Shown: one piece after another, positions 21,576 through 34,468 of the stretch
How positions within the stretch are numbered: position 1 is the stretch's first letter
Layout: each line of letters begins with the position of its first letter
Source: Plasmopara viticola
Lineage: Eukaryota > Oomycota > Peronosporomycetes > Peronosporales > Peronosporaceae
Direction: 5' to 3'
Length of the DNA: 64,000 bases
Assembly: GCA_001695595.3 (NCBI GenBank)
Contig: MBPM02000077.1
Span: 124,001 to 188,000 of the forward strand
The notes under the pieces: generated by a model
What the model was told of the DNA's origin: nothing
Database searches by the model: none
What the model saw: only the letters and a program-made list of their open reading frames with translations
Translations under genes and position numbers: made by a program

Positions 21576-24500
21576 GTCGCGCTGGTCCGAATTTATCCTT
21601 GAGGCAAAGAATGTGTTCTATTGCTTTATCGATATATTTTGAACGTTGGCGACCAAAACGCCCTAGTCTCGGAAGGCCGTGGCTCTCGCTGGCAGATGGT
21701 CCGTCGTTGAAGTAGCAGCTGTTAGATCTCAGTAGTTCATCGATTCTTAAACTACTTTAATATCCAAAAATCATGGCTCTCGCTTTTAGTTGGTCGAAAA
21801 GTTGTTATCTAGCAACCAAATATATAAATTGAGTCACAACAAATGTGACCCACCATGTATTGCATTAGTTAAGGACTACTGCTGCTGGATCAATTGTAAA
21901 AGTACAACTATGTCACCTCCTAGAAATTGCTGCTCTCGATCTCACTTTTCTGCAACTGAGCGTCGTACATCGTGAGACAAGCGCTATCCAAGGATTTTCC
22001 AGCAGTGAATAAGCTAGAAAGTGATGAGTCTTACTATGTCAAAAACTATAGTGCATATATTTTAGTGCGCAATTTTCATGCCAAATTCTTTCATAATTCC
22101 CGAATTGTGAAAAAGCAAACAAGGCAAAGTTTTTAATCGTGGAGGAAGAAAATGATATGCTGGTTTTGACATATATGTGACTTTCATTTCAAATTCAGAA
22201 GTGACGTGCAATCACAACTTGACGAAGCAACACACTGTGAAAAGCGTGGTTTCTTTGATTTCAACGAAAATATGGCAAGTGTAAAAGCTTTAATCGCAAT
22301 GATGAGCTAAATATCGCGCTTATCACTCATGGCACCATAAAGCTAGAGCACAAATGATCTGGAAAAACGATATAAGTTGATATCGTTTTTCACTATAAAT
22401 TCAACGAAACGATACTGCCAACAGACAATTGAACACTATCAATATTGGTCACAAAAAGGTTCTCATACCAGACAGCATTTATCAATTTTCGGGTTCTATT
22501 AGCAAGGATTTAAGCCTTATTTTAGATCTTGCAATGTTCTACCGACTTGATTGCAGGGAGGCCGTACAGTGCACTACTCGTATAGAGATATTCGGAAGTG
22601 ATACACAATTAACTTGCTTTATTGTCACACAGCTTCCACCAAAGATGCCTATGAAAAATGTCGGCTTGATTGTCGGCAAAGAAGCTCCGATGACGACTCG
22701 AAAGCATTTGTAGATGTGGATAACTCACTCTTGGTACAGTGAGCAACAATGAGGTTTACTTTTAAGGTGGTAAGCGTGCTGTCTGCTGACCACCAACGTT
22801 TTTTTGAAGTCATCTTGTTTGTCGGAAAGCATTTGACCAATCCATCTCGCGGTGTGCATGCGTGTGCAGTCTGCCCCTTTATTTAACATTTCGGAGCTTC
22901 CTTCTCTATGTTAGCTTAAAAGATCCTTTGGCTTCATGCGATCCTTTGTTCATCTAATCACGTTCAGCCGACTTACTGCAAAGTCTTATGTAAGGGAAAG
23001 CTTAATTCATTTATCTAAATGAAAAGTATTTGCGTGTTTAAGATCAACCGAACGCCCCACGCCGGCTGCCACTTTTCCGGATGGATCCTTCTGTTCTACC
23101 AATCCACAAATGAGAAATTGCAAAAGAGCTTTCGGCTTCTTTGCGGTTTGCTTAAAGGAGAAGAAAAATGGCATGAAGTAAACCCCTCGCTCATGCGAAG
23201 ATTCAAGTAGTGTTGAAAGGATTTGTTGACCGAAAATTTGTACGCGTACAATCATCTCACATTTACTTCGTTGTCAGACGAAGTAGAGGTAGATTCGATA
23301 GAACTGGATGCCTTAAAAGACCATATGCGCGGGAATCTACAGCCAAAGATCACGACGAACGAGTACATTGCGAGCCGCACAACCAAAGCCAAGGTATACT
23401 ATATTGACAAAGCTGTGACGCAAAGGTTGCATGAGCATTTTCACGATGCCTTCTCAATGACTTAAAGACAAAGACAATTAAGGCAAGTACTTAATGGTTG
23501 AAGCTCAGCACACCGATAACCTTTACAATACCTTTCATAGAAGCTGACGCGATGACGCGGAGCGTGACTTCGGCCTGGTGGAGTAGTAATACTCAGAAAA
23601 ATACGCCGGCAAATTTATTTCTTAACTTGATTTACCATCGAGAACATTCTTGAAACCTTCTTTCGGGACAGTAGCATTTTCAACAAAATTGAAGCGAGAG
23701 AATTGCCGCCTATGTCACTAAATGTCGTCGCCACGTCAAACGTGCATAATTCCTTCACCCGCGATATGCTTTTGGAATGCACTCTTGCTTGTTCCAAGAA
23801 TCACGTCGTTCCGTTTGTGGTCCTTGAGATCGATTATGGGTGTTTCATAAACCTAAGCAAAAAGCGCCTCAGTCAGTTGTATTTTGAAAATTTGGATTGC
23901 AACGACCAATTTTCTCGTCGTCGATTTTTGATAGTTGTATCATCGCAAGCGATAAATACTCGTTGCTTCAAAAAAACGAATGTTTCGCTACCACGAATTC
24001 AAAAGTTGAGCAACACGCACCCCACCAAGGTCTTTCCTGTCAAAAAAACCATGGGCTCTAAACATTGCATCCGTGTAGTTCATCAGTAAAAATTTCATGT
24101 AATCTTAGCATACCTCAATTCTACCCGAGCGCAGCGTGCGCTGCCGATGAGGCTGCCGAGACATACTCGCACAAAACAGATTTCCGTGATCAGAAACATG
24201 CCCTCTAGCTTCACAACAGGCGTGTACTCAATAGCTTTCACTTCTTTGCGGCTTAGAAAACTTTATCCCTTTGCATTGATGCCAGTTGCAGCGCAACTGT
24301 TGCAAATCGGCGGTCAGTAAATCCGTCAGCTAATTCGTCGGCCCGAAGGTTTCGTGACACCAAAAGATCGTACTGCCCTTTTGATATTTACTAGAGAAGC
24401 TGTGTTACCCGCGGTTGGTGGTGCTAAGTGATACATGCTACACCCACTGATCTTTCAGATATTGGCAACCAGCTCGTAAAACTTTGTCATTCGCAATTGG

Positions 24501-25040
24501 TGGGGCTGTGTTGTTCATATTTTACCTACTATGCTTTGTGTACCAATGTTACCCGCTTGGAGATCTTTGAAGCTCGCAATCAGTGGCACTACTGTGGAAC
24601 GATGCAGCCCATAATTTAGCCTTCACCGTCCTTAGCAGCTGTTGCAGTCAAAAAGCCTAAATTATTCAGTAAGAAAGGCCTAAAGATGTCGCCACTACAT
24701 TTGAAGAAAAAGTAGGATCAACAATACCTCACACATTAAGCGAGTATTTGATCGCCCGGTCTTGTGTCTAACGGGTCTGCACGCACAGCAGAGAATGAGA
24801 GCCTTACTGGTCAATGCCCAGTCTAACAAAAACAGGCGTCTAGTGCCGATAAGTGTGCCTGGCAACATTTTCAGGGCTCGTGCCTTATTAAGCAGGACAT
24901 GCTCAATATCAACTCGAATGTTTCTATATTAAAGACAAAAAAATGCTCTGTGCTGCAATAAATTTCACAATATTAAACTATTCCAGCCTTGTTGAAGTGT
25001 AGAATTATCTTTTTATCTACTTTGACCAATTTTGAATCAT
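21576..25040. other. Spacer with decayed coding segments of unknown origin
   Basis: AT-rich DNA. The plus strand at 23019-23465 reads as two open pieces in one frame separated by two close stops (about 23208-23217), with coding-like composition and a second piece rich in charged residues; I do not recognise it. An open frame at 23703-24089 (plus) is also unidentified. A perfect 12-bp hairpin lies at 22362-22391. Nothing else supportable. Confidence 0.35.
22362..22391. repeat. Small perfect inverted repeat (hairpin)
   Basis: GAAAAACGATAT, a six-base loop AAGTTG, then ATATCGTTTTTC: a perfect 12-bp stem in AT-rich intergenic DNA. Role unknown. Confidence 0.6.
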
Positions 25041-25044
25041 CTCC

Positions 25045-25125
25045 TTTGCTCTTGCTCGGAAGTTTAGTCCCAAACGTGAAGTTCGTCAATTTCTTGGTGT
25101 GCGGAATTATGCAATACGTCATCTC
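25045..25125 (+). pseudogene. Possible gypsy-type reverse transcriptase relic
   Basis: A short plus-strand stretch encodes KREVRQFLGVRNYAIR, which resembles the Ty3/gypsy RT motif v-R-x-F-L-G-x-x-x-Y-Y-R just before the thumb. Flanking sequence is too decayed to extend the match; the open frame at 25439-25645 may be a later part of the same element, but I cannot show it. Short match, so uncertain. Confidence 0.4.
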
Positions 25126-25645
25126 CTAATAAGACTTTAGATAGTAATTGATACCTTGTTAAATTGCGCGTAGAACTAGCTGTTCACCGCCACCCGTTTC
25201 TCCTTCAAGTTTTTTCAAGCTCACTGAGTGTAAGCGCCATGTTGGGGTTCAATCACACACCTTAAATGTGGAGTTATTACACCTAGTAGATCGGTCGCCT
25301 CTACTGGTGACCAGCGCTTATCTGGCTCTGACGACGCGAATTATCCAGCGACCCTTTGAAATTGTGGAAGAGATGAAGGCTCACTTTGTCACCTTCTTTT
25401 AGATAGACACGAAACGTCCACTGCAGCTTAAGTTTTGGATGTCACTGTGTTTGTCAGTGCTTCAACCCACTTGGACTGTACTCGAGCAGCGGGTCTTGGA
25501 CTTCTCCTCTACTACAAGATTAAGGGCAACCGATAGGAGCAAACCTGTCTGTGAATGGTATTCCTTAAAACTTGATTCTAACAGCCTTATTATTTGGCGC
25601 GGCTTATGCTCGTACGAGTTGAGTGCGAAAATAATATACTCCTAG

Positions 25646-28600
25646 AATGTTCATAAATAGATCTACCTTGAATTGTTTAGATAGTGGCCACTCTGTGTTG
25701 ACGGCTGTCGAATCCCTCAAATTATTTATTCCTTTTTAAATTTGCGCCTACGTTGCTGACAAGCAAGGAGGCACTAGCGATGGCTAATATAAAAAGTTGC
25801 CTGAAGAAAAGGTGCTCCTTTGTTAGGTCCGAAAATGCAAAATACTCCGTTAATTTGTATTACAGGTGAGTGTCTAACAAAGTATCCCGTATTCAAGGTG
25901 AGAGAGTGCCAATGCCACGCAGGTCTGATCATAAGAGCCTCCTTGGTGGTATTTAATTCAGAGAACAAGATCCTAGATCAAAGAGAGGGCGCTACCCTTA
26001 AGGCTAATGAAATTGCACTTCCCACTGCTAAGGTAAGAGGTACTAACTACGAGCACAGATCATCTCCAGGTCCCTAAAAATGCGACTGCTGTGTAGGCAG
26101 TGCTCATGGGAGCAAAGTCTTGTGGACAATAGCAGCTGGCGACGAGTGCAAATCGCACTAAAAAGACTGGTCTGTTTGCACATTGATTTTGCTTGAGCTG
26201 TTGCAAAGTATGAGCAGTGAGTAGTACATTGATACGCAGCGTCTGAAAATCATCTGACTAATCAGTCTACTTAGTCTTCGATTGAAGAAGGGCATGAGTG
26301 GTATACAATGTGCAGTGAAAATACTGGATGCTCGCGAAGAATCGATGTGCGACGAACAGTCTCGCTAGTGGGTATTTTAACGGCTCCATAGCACAAGCCG
26401 CAGGCTCATTATCTGAGTGAAACTAAGTCAAAAATACCACTCACATTGATGACGAGGTTGGCGGTTTGTGGTCGACCGTATTACCTAGTCCTTATTGCAT
26501 TTAAGCAGAAAGAGACCAGCGCGTGTGGTATAATCTTCCTGTAAGCAAAAATTGTCATCCGTCGACATAGCGCATTTTAGCCGCAACGCCGTTCGGTACT
26601 TCGACGCTGTGAGCTCGACTAGTGTCTAAAGACTGTTTATTCTCTGAGACCTTAACGATGCACTAATTGCGGACATCAAGGTCGTCGGTTGGCCAAGGGT
26701 TGGGCTCGGAAAAGTATTCGGAGAATAATGTTTAGCGAATATTATATTGTATAGTCATATCGACAAATTTGCATTCAAGCAGGCCTCACTAGAACACGCA
26801 CTACTTTATATCAAATCCTCTGTGTTGAGTACCGTCTTACAAAATATCACTCAAAAAAGCTGTAAAAACTACCGACAAGTGTGATTGGCTTCCTTAAGCC
26901 CGCACAAGTCGTTAATTTGCTCGAGAAATGTCTGCCTCACTTTCTAATTGTGTATCTGATATATATGCTGCATTTTGTGCCGCCTCTTAAAAGCCCACAC
27001 TTCAAGCTGACCTAGCCTCAAAGATGGAAAATAACGATAACTCTGAATATGTTATTGTTTATATATGAAAAGTAAAAGCTGTGATTGGTTCTGATATCAA
27101 GACTGTCACTTAGTCTTAAAATGTCTCTAAGTACACGGTAAAGGTAAAGACTTAAATACACGCTTCAATCCAGCAAACGGCAACGCTGCAGTACGTGGAG
27201 ACTTGAAGACGATACTCGACAGTTAAATTCGGTGGTGGAAGCAAAGCGCGGGACTTCGACTAAATCGCGTAAAAAGATGCTGCAAATCGTATGATTTTAT
27301 TGACCAACTTGCAAGCAAAGCCAGGTGAGTATCATCTACAAAATTAGCGATCGTAATGTAGTACGACTACACGCAGACGCTCCCTATATTCATTGAATAA
27401 GACAGCTTAGCAAGAAAGGCATGGCTTGTCACATATGAGTGTTATGATCTTACAAATTAGCTTTTAGCACTTGATCGCGATCGTGTGAAGCTCTGATTTA
27501 TCTTTAAGAGCCACCAAGCTCTCCGTGACTACTTTTTCACGGTGTGTAAATTACAAACGAGTCATGAGGACCTTTACGTATCCCAATCGGGCGCCCCACT
27601 TGTACTCATGACCAAAATTCTAAAAACCGGCTTTTGCCCGAGGGAGACGCAAGTCATAACCGTCAGTCCCCTACGGAGCAGGCATGGATCATTGTTTTTA
27701 TTCGCAGTAGCTAAAGCAACAGTTACACTATTGCTCATCAACATTTCGGCTTAATGGACTGGGTCCAAGGTGAAAATCACTTACATCTCTAATGGGGTTT
27801 CTATATATCAGATATTGCCCAAAAAGAGCAACTTCATGGGTCGAGTAAGTTTGTGTCTCCACACCTATTTTGAATCGTGACTTTCCTTCTGTCATCTGCA
27901 CTCCAGATAGTTGCGTGCGAAGCAACCTCTCTCTAGGTCATCCGTGAGCATGGAGAGGTGATTGTTAGCTCAGTCCAAAGACGACCGCGATGCATACTGT
28001 TCTTTGTGTATTGTGATAAACCAACACTTTCCAACGTACCAATGATATATGCACAGCGTTAGGCAGACAATAGGATCTAAAGAGCGCGTAGATAGCATGC
28101 CAAATCGCTTTCTAAAATCAGAGCCGCCTCCATGATCCGCTTGACATTTTGATTCATAAGAGAGATTTTTATCTTCTTTCCTGCAAGCTTTCATTCAATC
28201 AACCTCATTCTCCCAGCTAACTCTGCCGTGCCGAACCTTCTTCTCGAATCCATCCACTGGCTGCGCGCATTCATGTGCCCGCAAAGCTCCAACAAACGGC
28301 TAAATTTCTTCGCAATCATGGTAGATACGATATGAGAACGTTTGCTTCCTTTGCATACACTTCCTATAGCGTCTTCTGAAGCGACCTCCTGCTTTGTCAC
28401 AAGATTTTATAGTTGATTGTTTACATGAAGAGCCTAGATTTGTTATCACGTGCATCAGATGACCAGCTTTGGCAAATTACCACCAATCGATACAGTTAGC
28501 CATCGTGACACGTAGGAAAATCTATCCAAGTTCACTCAATTGGTAATGAAACACTGATCTATTGTTTGAATCCTCGAGGCACCGGTTCGAAACGTGTTGA

Positions 28601-29020
28601 AGTGACAAGAACAGCCTCTTCTTTCGTAAATGCTTGTGGCGTTAATCAGATACAGGCTGTATTATTGTGCACTGCTTTTAAGTGTTGCTTTACTTTGTCA
28701 TATAGAAAGTGTTGCTCGAGATTTTATACAAAAGATCCACATATTCGTGGTAGCTTTTACCAAATTTCATAAAACCACTTGGAATTATATCAAAACTAGC
28801 GAGACAACATAGAATAGTGAGTCAGTATATTTAATTGCTAGCTATTCTCTCTTTAATAACCTTGTTTGTATAATTTCTAGGAAATAAGGCCCTTTATTTG
28901 AGGCTTTAAGCACGAAGTTGCTAATAAATAGCATTGCGCACAGCTTAAAAAGTAAAGAAATAATTCATGGAGTCAGCTACACTTGAAGAAAGTATAGAAT
29001 TGCGATTTTTCGTTTTTACG
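25646..29020. other. AT-rich spacer, no gene recognised
   Basis: Only short open frames are present, for example 25820-26077 (plus), 28191-28400 and 27970-28194 (minus). The last two are adjacent and coding-like in composition but match nothing I know. No repeats or RNA genes were seen. Confidence 0.4.
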
Positions 29021-29054
29021 ATGCTGAGTATTGTTTCTGCCACGTACTCACTCT

Positions 29055-29930
29055 ATGAACATGAACATGGATCCGAACGCAATGAGTCCGTGGTTTACGG
29101 CGCCCGAAGGAGACTACCCACCCATAAACGCACAAGGAGCGCAGCTCAATAGTCATACTAGCGGCCCGGGCTTCCATCCGCCGGCACCAGGCGCATCTGG
29201 CGGCATTAGCGGCACGGTCGGGTCCTCGACTGGCTATTACGACGATGAAGACGACGAGTTTGCGAACGAACCACCGCTCCTAGAGGGTAACTATTGCTGG
29301 CTTATGAATGTCAAACGTGCAAACTCACTCGAATGGTGCGTCTGTTTTGTATCAATGGCAGAGCTTGGCATCAACTTTGATCATATATGGGCCAAGACAG
29401 TGTCGGTGCTTCTTCCGACCAAGCAAATCAATGAACACATTCTCGACGACGCCGATCTCGCAGGGCCACTAGTCTTTTGCTTTCTCTTTGGCATGTGTTT
29501 GCTATTCGTACGTAGTGCTACATGATCCCTCCTTCTATCTGCAAAGTCCAATACTCACACCTTGTTGCGCGTGCAGGCAGCAAAAGTTCACTTTGGGTAC
29601 ATCTATGGCTTTGGCGTCCTGTCGTGTCTCTTCATGTATTTGTTAATGAATCTTCTATCGCCCGAGCGAACGATTGACATTTACCGCGTCTGCTCCGTGC
29701 TTGGCTACTGCTTGCTACCGATCATTGGTCTAGCAGCAATCAACATTGTCGTCTCGGTCAAGGGTCTCGGCCTCATTGGCTTCTTGCTAGCGAGTGTCTG
29801 CACTCTGTGGAGTACGCACACTGCATCCCGATTTTTCGAAAAAGCCCTGTACATGACGGAGCAAAAGTACCTCGTCATGTACCCAACGATGCTCGTGTAT
29901 GCGTGCTTTGTACTCATCGCCGTTTTTTAA
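29055..29930 (+). CDS. Yip1 domain protein of YIPF5 type (three exons)
   Basis: The CDS is join(29055..29286, 29362..29507, 29577..29930), 243 residues (human YIPF5 has 257). Both introns are GT-AG, of 75 bp and 69 bp. The first junction restores [14 protein letters not shown], the hallmark entry of the family; the second restores the hydrophobic segment before VHFGYIYGF. The N-terminus is Pro/Gly/Ser-rich and acidic and should be cytosolic. The rest carries about five membrane segments with [18 protein letters not shown] and [10 protein letters not shown]. Family members act at the ER-Golgi interface with Yif1 and Rab GTPases. The start is the first ATG of ATGAACATGAACATG; no ATG occurs further upstream in this frame. 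The gene converges with the eIF4G-like gene; their stops are about 170 bp apart. Confidence 0.92.
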
Positions 29931-30102
29931 AATTTCACAAAGTCACAATTTTGTGGTGATCGACCTAACCTTTAAGACTACGTACTCAATTTGTTCCTCA
30001 CTAGCTAAATCGTCAGCCTTAAATTCTAAGAGGGGGGGGTTCCTCCACGCTTCCTTTTTACCGACTAAATCCTTAATTCTAAAGCACGACTAGCCATGGG
30101 TT

Positions 30103-32930
30103 TTACACGAGGAATTCCAGCGAATAGTCCTGATAAAACGCGTGCATGGCCTCGTCGTTCCGGTCTGGTTCAGCCAACAAAGCCTTGAAGTCGACGCTTG
30201 CCGTCGCGAGCAATTCCACCACTTTTGCTTCGTTTTCACACGACACAATGCCTGCCAACGTTGCGCCAATCAATTGCGCAGCTTTGCCATTGTAGCACAA
30301 ATGCGTCGACATCGCCACTAATTGAGAAAGCGTGACGCTCCCCGCGACGACGGACGGAGCGACCATCTCACTCAAGTAAAGCAACGTCTTGGGAATGTCA
30401 AGCTCCATATCCTCGGCCACTTCCAACACTTCCGTGAGCGCAGTCGTGAACGCAGCACGAGTCACGACTTGCCGGTCGTACAAGCCAGCGAGAAACGTCG
30501 CAATTGCCTCGCGCTCCTTCTCCCCCTTTTCAAAACCAATGCTCAGCACCTTTGGCGGGATCAAAGCATAGTGCGCTGCAGCATTGAGCTCGGTTAAGCT
30601 CGCATAGGCCTCGTCAAGATCTGCCAGCTCAACGTACTCGTCCAGAATCGCCTTGACCTTCTTTTCAAAGGCTTCAGCACTGAGCGGTGGTACGACCGCG
30701 GTTTCTTCACTCGTTTCACTTGCAATCGCTTGGCCAGGACTTGATTTAGCAGAAAGACGCGTGGGCGGAAGCCCATTCTCTTCGCGTCCACGGGCACTTT
30801 TAAGCGACGACGAGCTATTGCTGCGACTACGTTCTTTGCGTCCACTACTCAACGAGGCAAACGAGTTGCTGCTACTGAGACGAGGAGTGCTGGGGTGACG
30901 AGGGAGGCCACCCGACGAGGGGGCAAGAATGCGATCCGAGTTACTCCGGTGTTTCACGCCCTTTGAACGGGCGCCGCCCGTGACCGTCTCCCACCCGTCG
31001 GCATCCACAGTCGGCCCGCTCGTCGCGGACGTCCGCGCTTTCCACGCAGCCGACGCCCCGCCTCCACTACTTCGTCGCCGATCGTTGGACGCAATGGCTT
31101 TGGCCGAAGTCATGGAATGACTGCGTTGAAGCCGTCCAGCCTTCAAGTTGGACTGCTCCTTTTCTTTCGCCTCGCGAGCAACTTCGGCGTGCACTTCGGC
31201 AATGGTCATGGCTTTCGTCTCTTTCCGACGAGCAACCCACCGATTCTTTCGTAGTTCCAGTAAATCTTGCAGCATAAACCGGACCCGCGTACACAGCAGC
31301 TTTGACTCACTACTGAGCTTCTTGATCGTCGTGTAGTACCCATTAATGTGCTCGCGCTCGGCCGGTTCGCACACATTTGCCTCCAGTGCTTTTCCAATCG
31401 TGCTCAGTAAATTGCACAGACACTCGAGCGATTCTTCGTCCGGCGTCGCGAGGTCCCCAAACAAGATGCTCACGCACTCGTGCATGATGCGGGAGCTGAG
31501 CATGCGCTGCTTAAAGAGTTCGCCCACAAATCGAATGTGGCCAAGCGACGCGCGTTTCAAGAGCAAGGCCTTTTCCACGCGCTCGGCCTCTGTCAAGTCC
31601 GTCGCGCTACTTAGCGCTGGCTTGGTTTGAAATTCCTTTTGACACTGCTGCAACAAGAGCTTGCGAAACAATTTGTGGGGGTCCGTCACGACGTCTCCTT
31701 CGGCCACGGTGATTGCCGGCATTGCCGTCTGCGCAATCTTGGCACAGAGTTCCGCATACATGGTCGCAAAGTGCCATTCCATCTGCGCTTTGGCAATCAC
31801 CATGTCAATCACGCCTTCGAGGACCGCGACGCCCCGCACGGCCACGTCAATGAGTTGGTCCGAGAGTTTGGCAAACTTTTCAATCGACAGCTTGTTTAAT
31901 ATCGCCTTGGCTTCTTTCAACGACGCGTCGACTGTCTCCACGGGGTCATCCAGCCGTGACTTGGCATGCGACGGCTTCCATCGCGTGGCTTCGTTAATGT
32001 CCAACGGCGCACAATCTTCTAGAGCAGGGGCCGTCTCGGGATGACTGCGACTGGGACCCCGTCCCGTGCGACTAAAGCCACGGTCGCGTCGTCCACGCAC
32101 GTCATGCAGCGGACTGCTTTCGTGCCGAGTGAACGGCCGCGACGCGTCCGTCCGACGCCCGTCGTGGCCTGTGCTTTCAAGGGCAAGCGCATGCACAGAA
32201 GTCGTCGTCCACTCGACCGCAACGCCACTCTCTTTCACACTTGTGGGGAGACTAGGCCAGTCGGTCTCTGGCTCTAGTTCCAGCAATTGCTGAATCGTGT
32301 AGAGAATCCGCGCGCGAATCACGGCTTGTTCCGCCACGACAGTCGCGGGGTCTTCCACCTGCTCTTGTGCCACGTAAACGTCTTCTTGCTGCTTGGCGTC
32401 TCGCTCCATTGCTTCACGTTGCATTGCAAACTGCCCGTCGTCTTTCCCTTCGTCACTTTCGGGCTCGGACGCATTCGAAGAAGCCCCGGACGTCGTGGGG
32501 GTCGATCCACCCTCGGACGTCCCTGTTCCTCCTTGTTTCTCCTTGTCGAGAGGCGTCAAGACACTATTTGCTTCGACAAGACGCGCCTCTTCCTTCTTGA
32601 CAGGCGTTGGGGTCATCGGCCTCGACGCAGGCATGAAAACGGGCGCTTTAACTGTCAAGTACCACACCAAAGCACGTCAGTCGGTGTGAGTTTCATTGTG
32701 GTTAGCAAGAGGAGCACAAACAGCGTACTGGACGGCACAAACGGTTTGGCCGAGAGCTTCAATTGACTCGGTTTGAACGCAGGCGACGGCGAGGCCACGA
32801 CGGACGGCGTCCAGACGGGCGCGGCCGAATTAAAGACAAATTCCTTGGCCGTCGGCCGTAGCTTGGACGAGCTGCTGGACTTGGTCGTCATGCTTGGTGG
32901 GACACACGACTCGGACCGTGCTTCGGTCAT
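30103..32930 (-). CDS. eIF4G-like translation initiation factor with tandem PAM2 motifs (two exons)
   Basis: The minus-strand CDS is join(32930..32729, 32651..30103), 916 residues. The 77-bp intron starts GTACGCTG and ends TTGACAG and keeps the frame. Exon 1 encodes two PAM2-like motifs, SKLRPTAKEFVF (residues 22-33) and SQLKLSAKPFVP (55-66), predicted to bind the MLLE domain of poly(A)-binding protein. Exon 2 has an eIF4E-binding motif YTIQQLL (about 185-191), a MIF4G domain (about 310-540, which would recruit eIF4A), a Ser/Arg-rich linker, and an MA3 domain (about 725-840) to the C-terminus. This is the scaffold layout of eIF4G. The start could instead be the ATG at 32891; both have a purine at -3. 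The open frame continues upstream of 32930 only with GTG. PAIP1-like proteins also pair PAM2 with MIF4G but lack MA3. Confidence 0.9.
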
Positions 32931-33019
32931 GACACGAGCGTGCAAGGCAGCGAAAACGAGGTGCGAGACGGAGGAAAGAAGCCGACGACGGCGAGAATGT
33001 TTGGTCACGAGCCTTCCGT

Positions 33020-34420
33020 GGGAGGCTTGATTTTATTCTTTTTAAGAATATCACGGGTGGGGACGGTGTGGACCACGTGAAGTACACCCGGTGTGTCCCT
33101 TGTCTATCACCTACTGGTGCGTTTGCAACCGCTTCTGCAGGTCGAGTCAAGCACGGCTTTACCGCCTGTAGACTGGTTTTGATTGTGACATGGCATAGGT
33201 CAACGAGATAGCACGCACATTTTAGTCTTTGATCGAAACTGCGAGCGTCAGCTATTAGCTGATCTTAACATTGATCTTGAACTCCTTAATGTTGCTGATA
33301 CAAATGTGCATTATCGATTGGGCTACAATGTACGGCTGGCGGCTGGTTTGTTTATCAAGCTGCGGTGAACGGTAACTCACTTTTGATAGAAAGTTTGTCA
33401 TTGAGCAGCGAGGAAATGGTAGTGCTGGAAAATGTGAGCAATTTTAGATACGCTAATATTATTTGAAAGTGGAGAGAAAGGGTAAATGTGTTTGTCTGTG
33501 ATTGTTATGGTTTTCAAAGCTGGCGCATACCCTTGTACGATTTGGTGGAGAGTCATTATGTAACATAATTTAAAGACAATTGGCTGCGAACAACCAATGA
33601 CACGGCCTTTGAACCAATGTACAATATGGCTGGGTAACTAATATAATATAAAAGTCTGTTCATCTTGACCTGGTAGCTTTATTTATTGGCACTCATTGCC
33701 ATCACTCATCCGCACAACGTAAAGAATACTGAGAGTAGTGCCTAACGCCGAGAGTAACTCCATCGAATTTAGCTGACACGAGATTGGATTGAAGCGCATG
33801 GCGACGGGACGTGAACTACGCTGCACATTTTTACGTCTTGAAATTTTAATTTAAGTCATTCGTGTACCGCAACGAATTTAATCAAGATTTAGACCGGAGT
33901 CGATACAGGATTCAATTTGGAGAGTTGACTTACTCATACCAACTTTTCCACAATGCGCAAGCAAGTCGAACACTTTGCAGTTCAAAGTGTAACAGAGCAT
34001 TGATATGTTGTATTGATGTGTAGTAGAACATTGATTTAATGTTGTCAGTACTTATACACGTACTCGACATCGAGATCAAGGCATGTGATACACTTTCATT
34101 TTTCTGTGACATGGACTGCGATCTTCGAAGCTATGACTCCATTCACCATGCGTTGTAAATTGTGCATAAATGACGATATGTTTTTTTTATAAAAAAGGTT
34201 GCTCGAAAGATGCACAATTATGTTCCTTGCGCGTACAAAGGCCACATACAAGCACCTTTTGTTAGAATTGTCTGACTATTCGCGTTTGCTATTCTTGATC
34301 CAATGTCTGAGATGTAGCAGTATCTACTGGTCACGCATGCACAATGGTGCCGCGACGGCTAAGATACCGTGATTGTGCGGCGAGACTTCAAGCATCGAGT
34401 CCGCCACCAAATTAATAAAT
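33020..34420. other. Intergenic spacer
   Basis: The interval between the 5' end of the eIF4G-like gene and the first MULE. AT-rich, with no coding or repeat signal seen. Confidence 0.4.
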
Positions 34421-34468
34421 AAATTATTGTAGGGAGCGCCTATAGCTACCCCCCCTACACCCCTCTTT

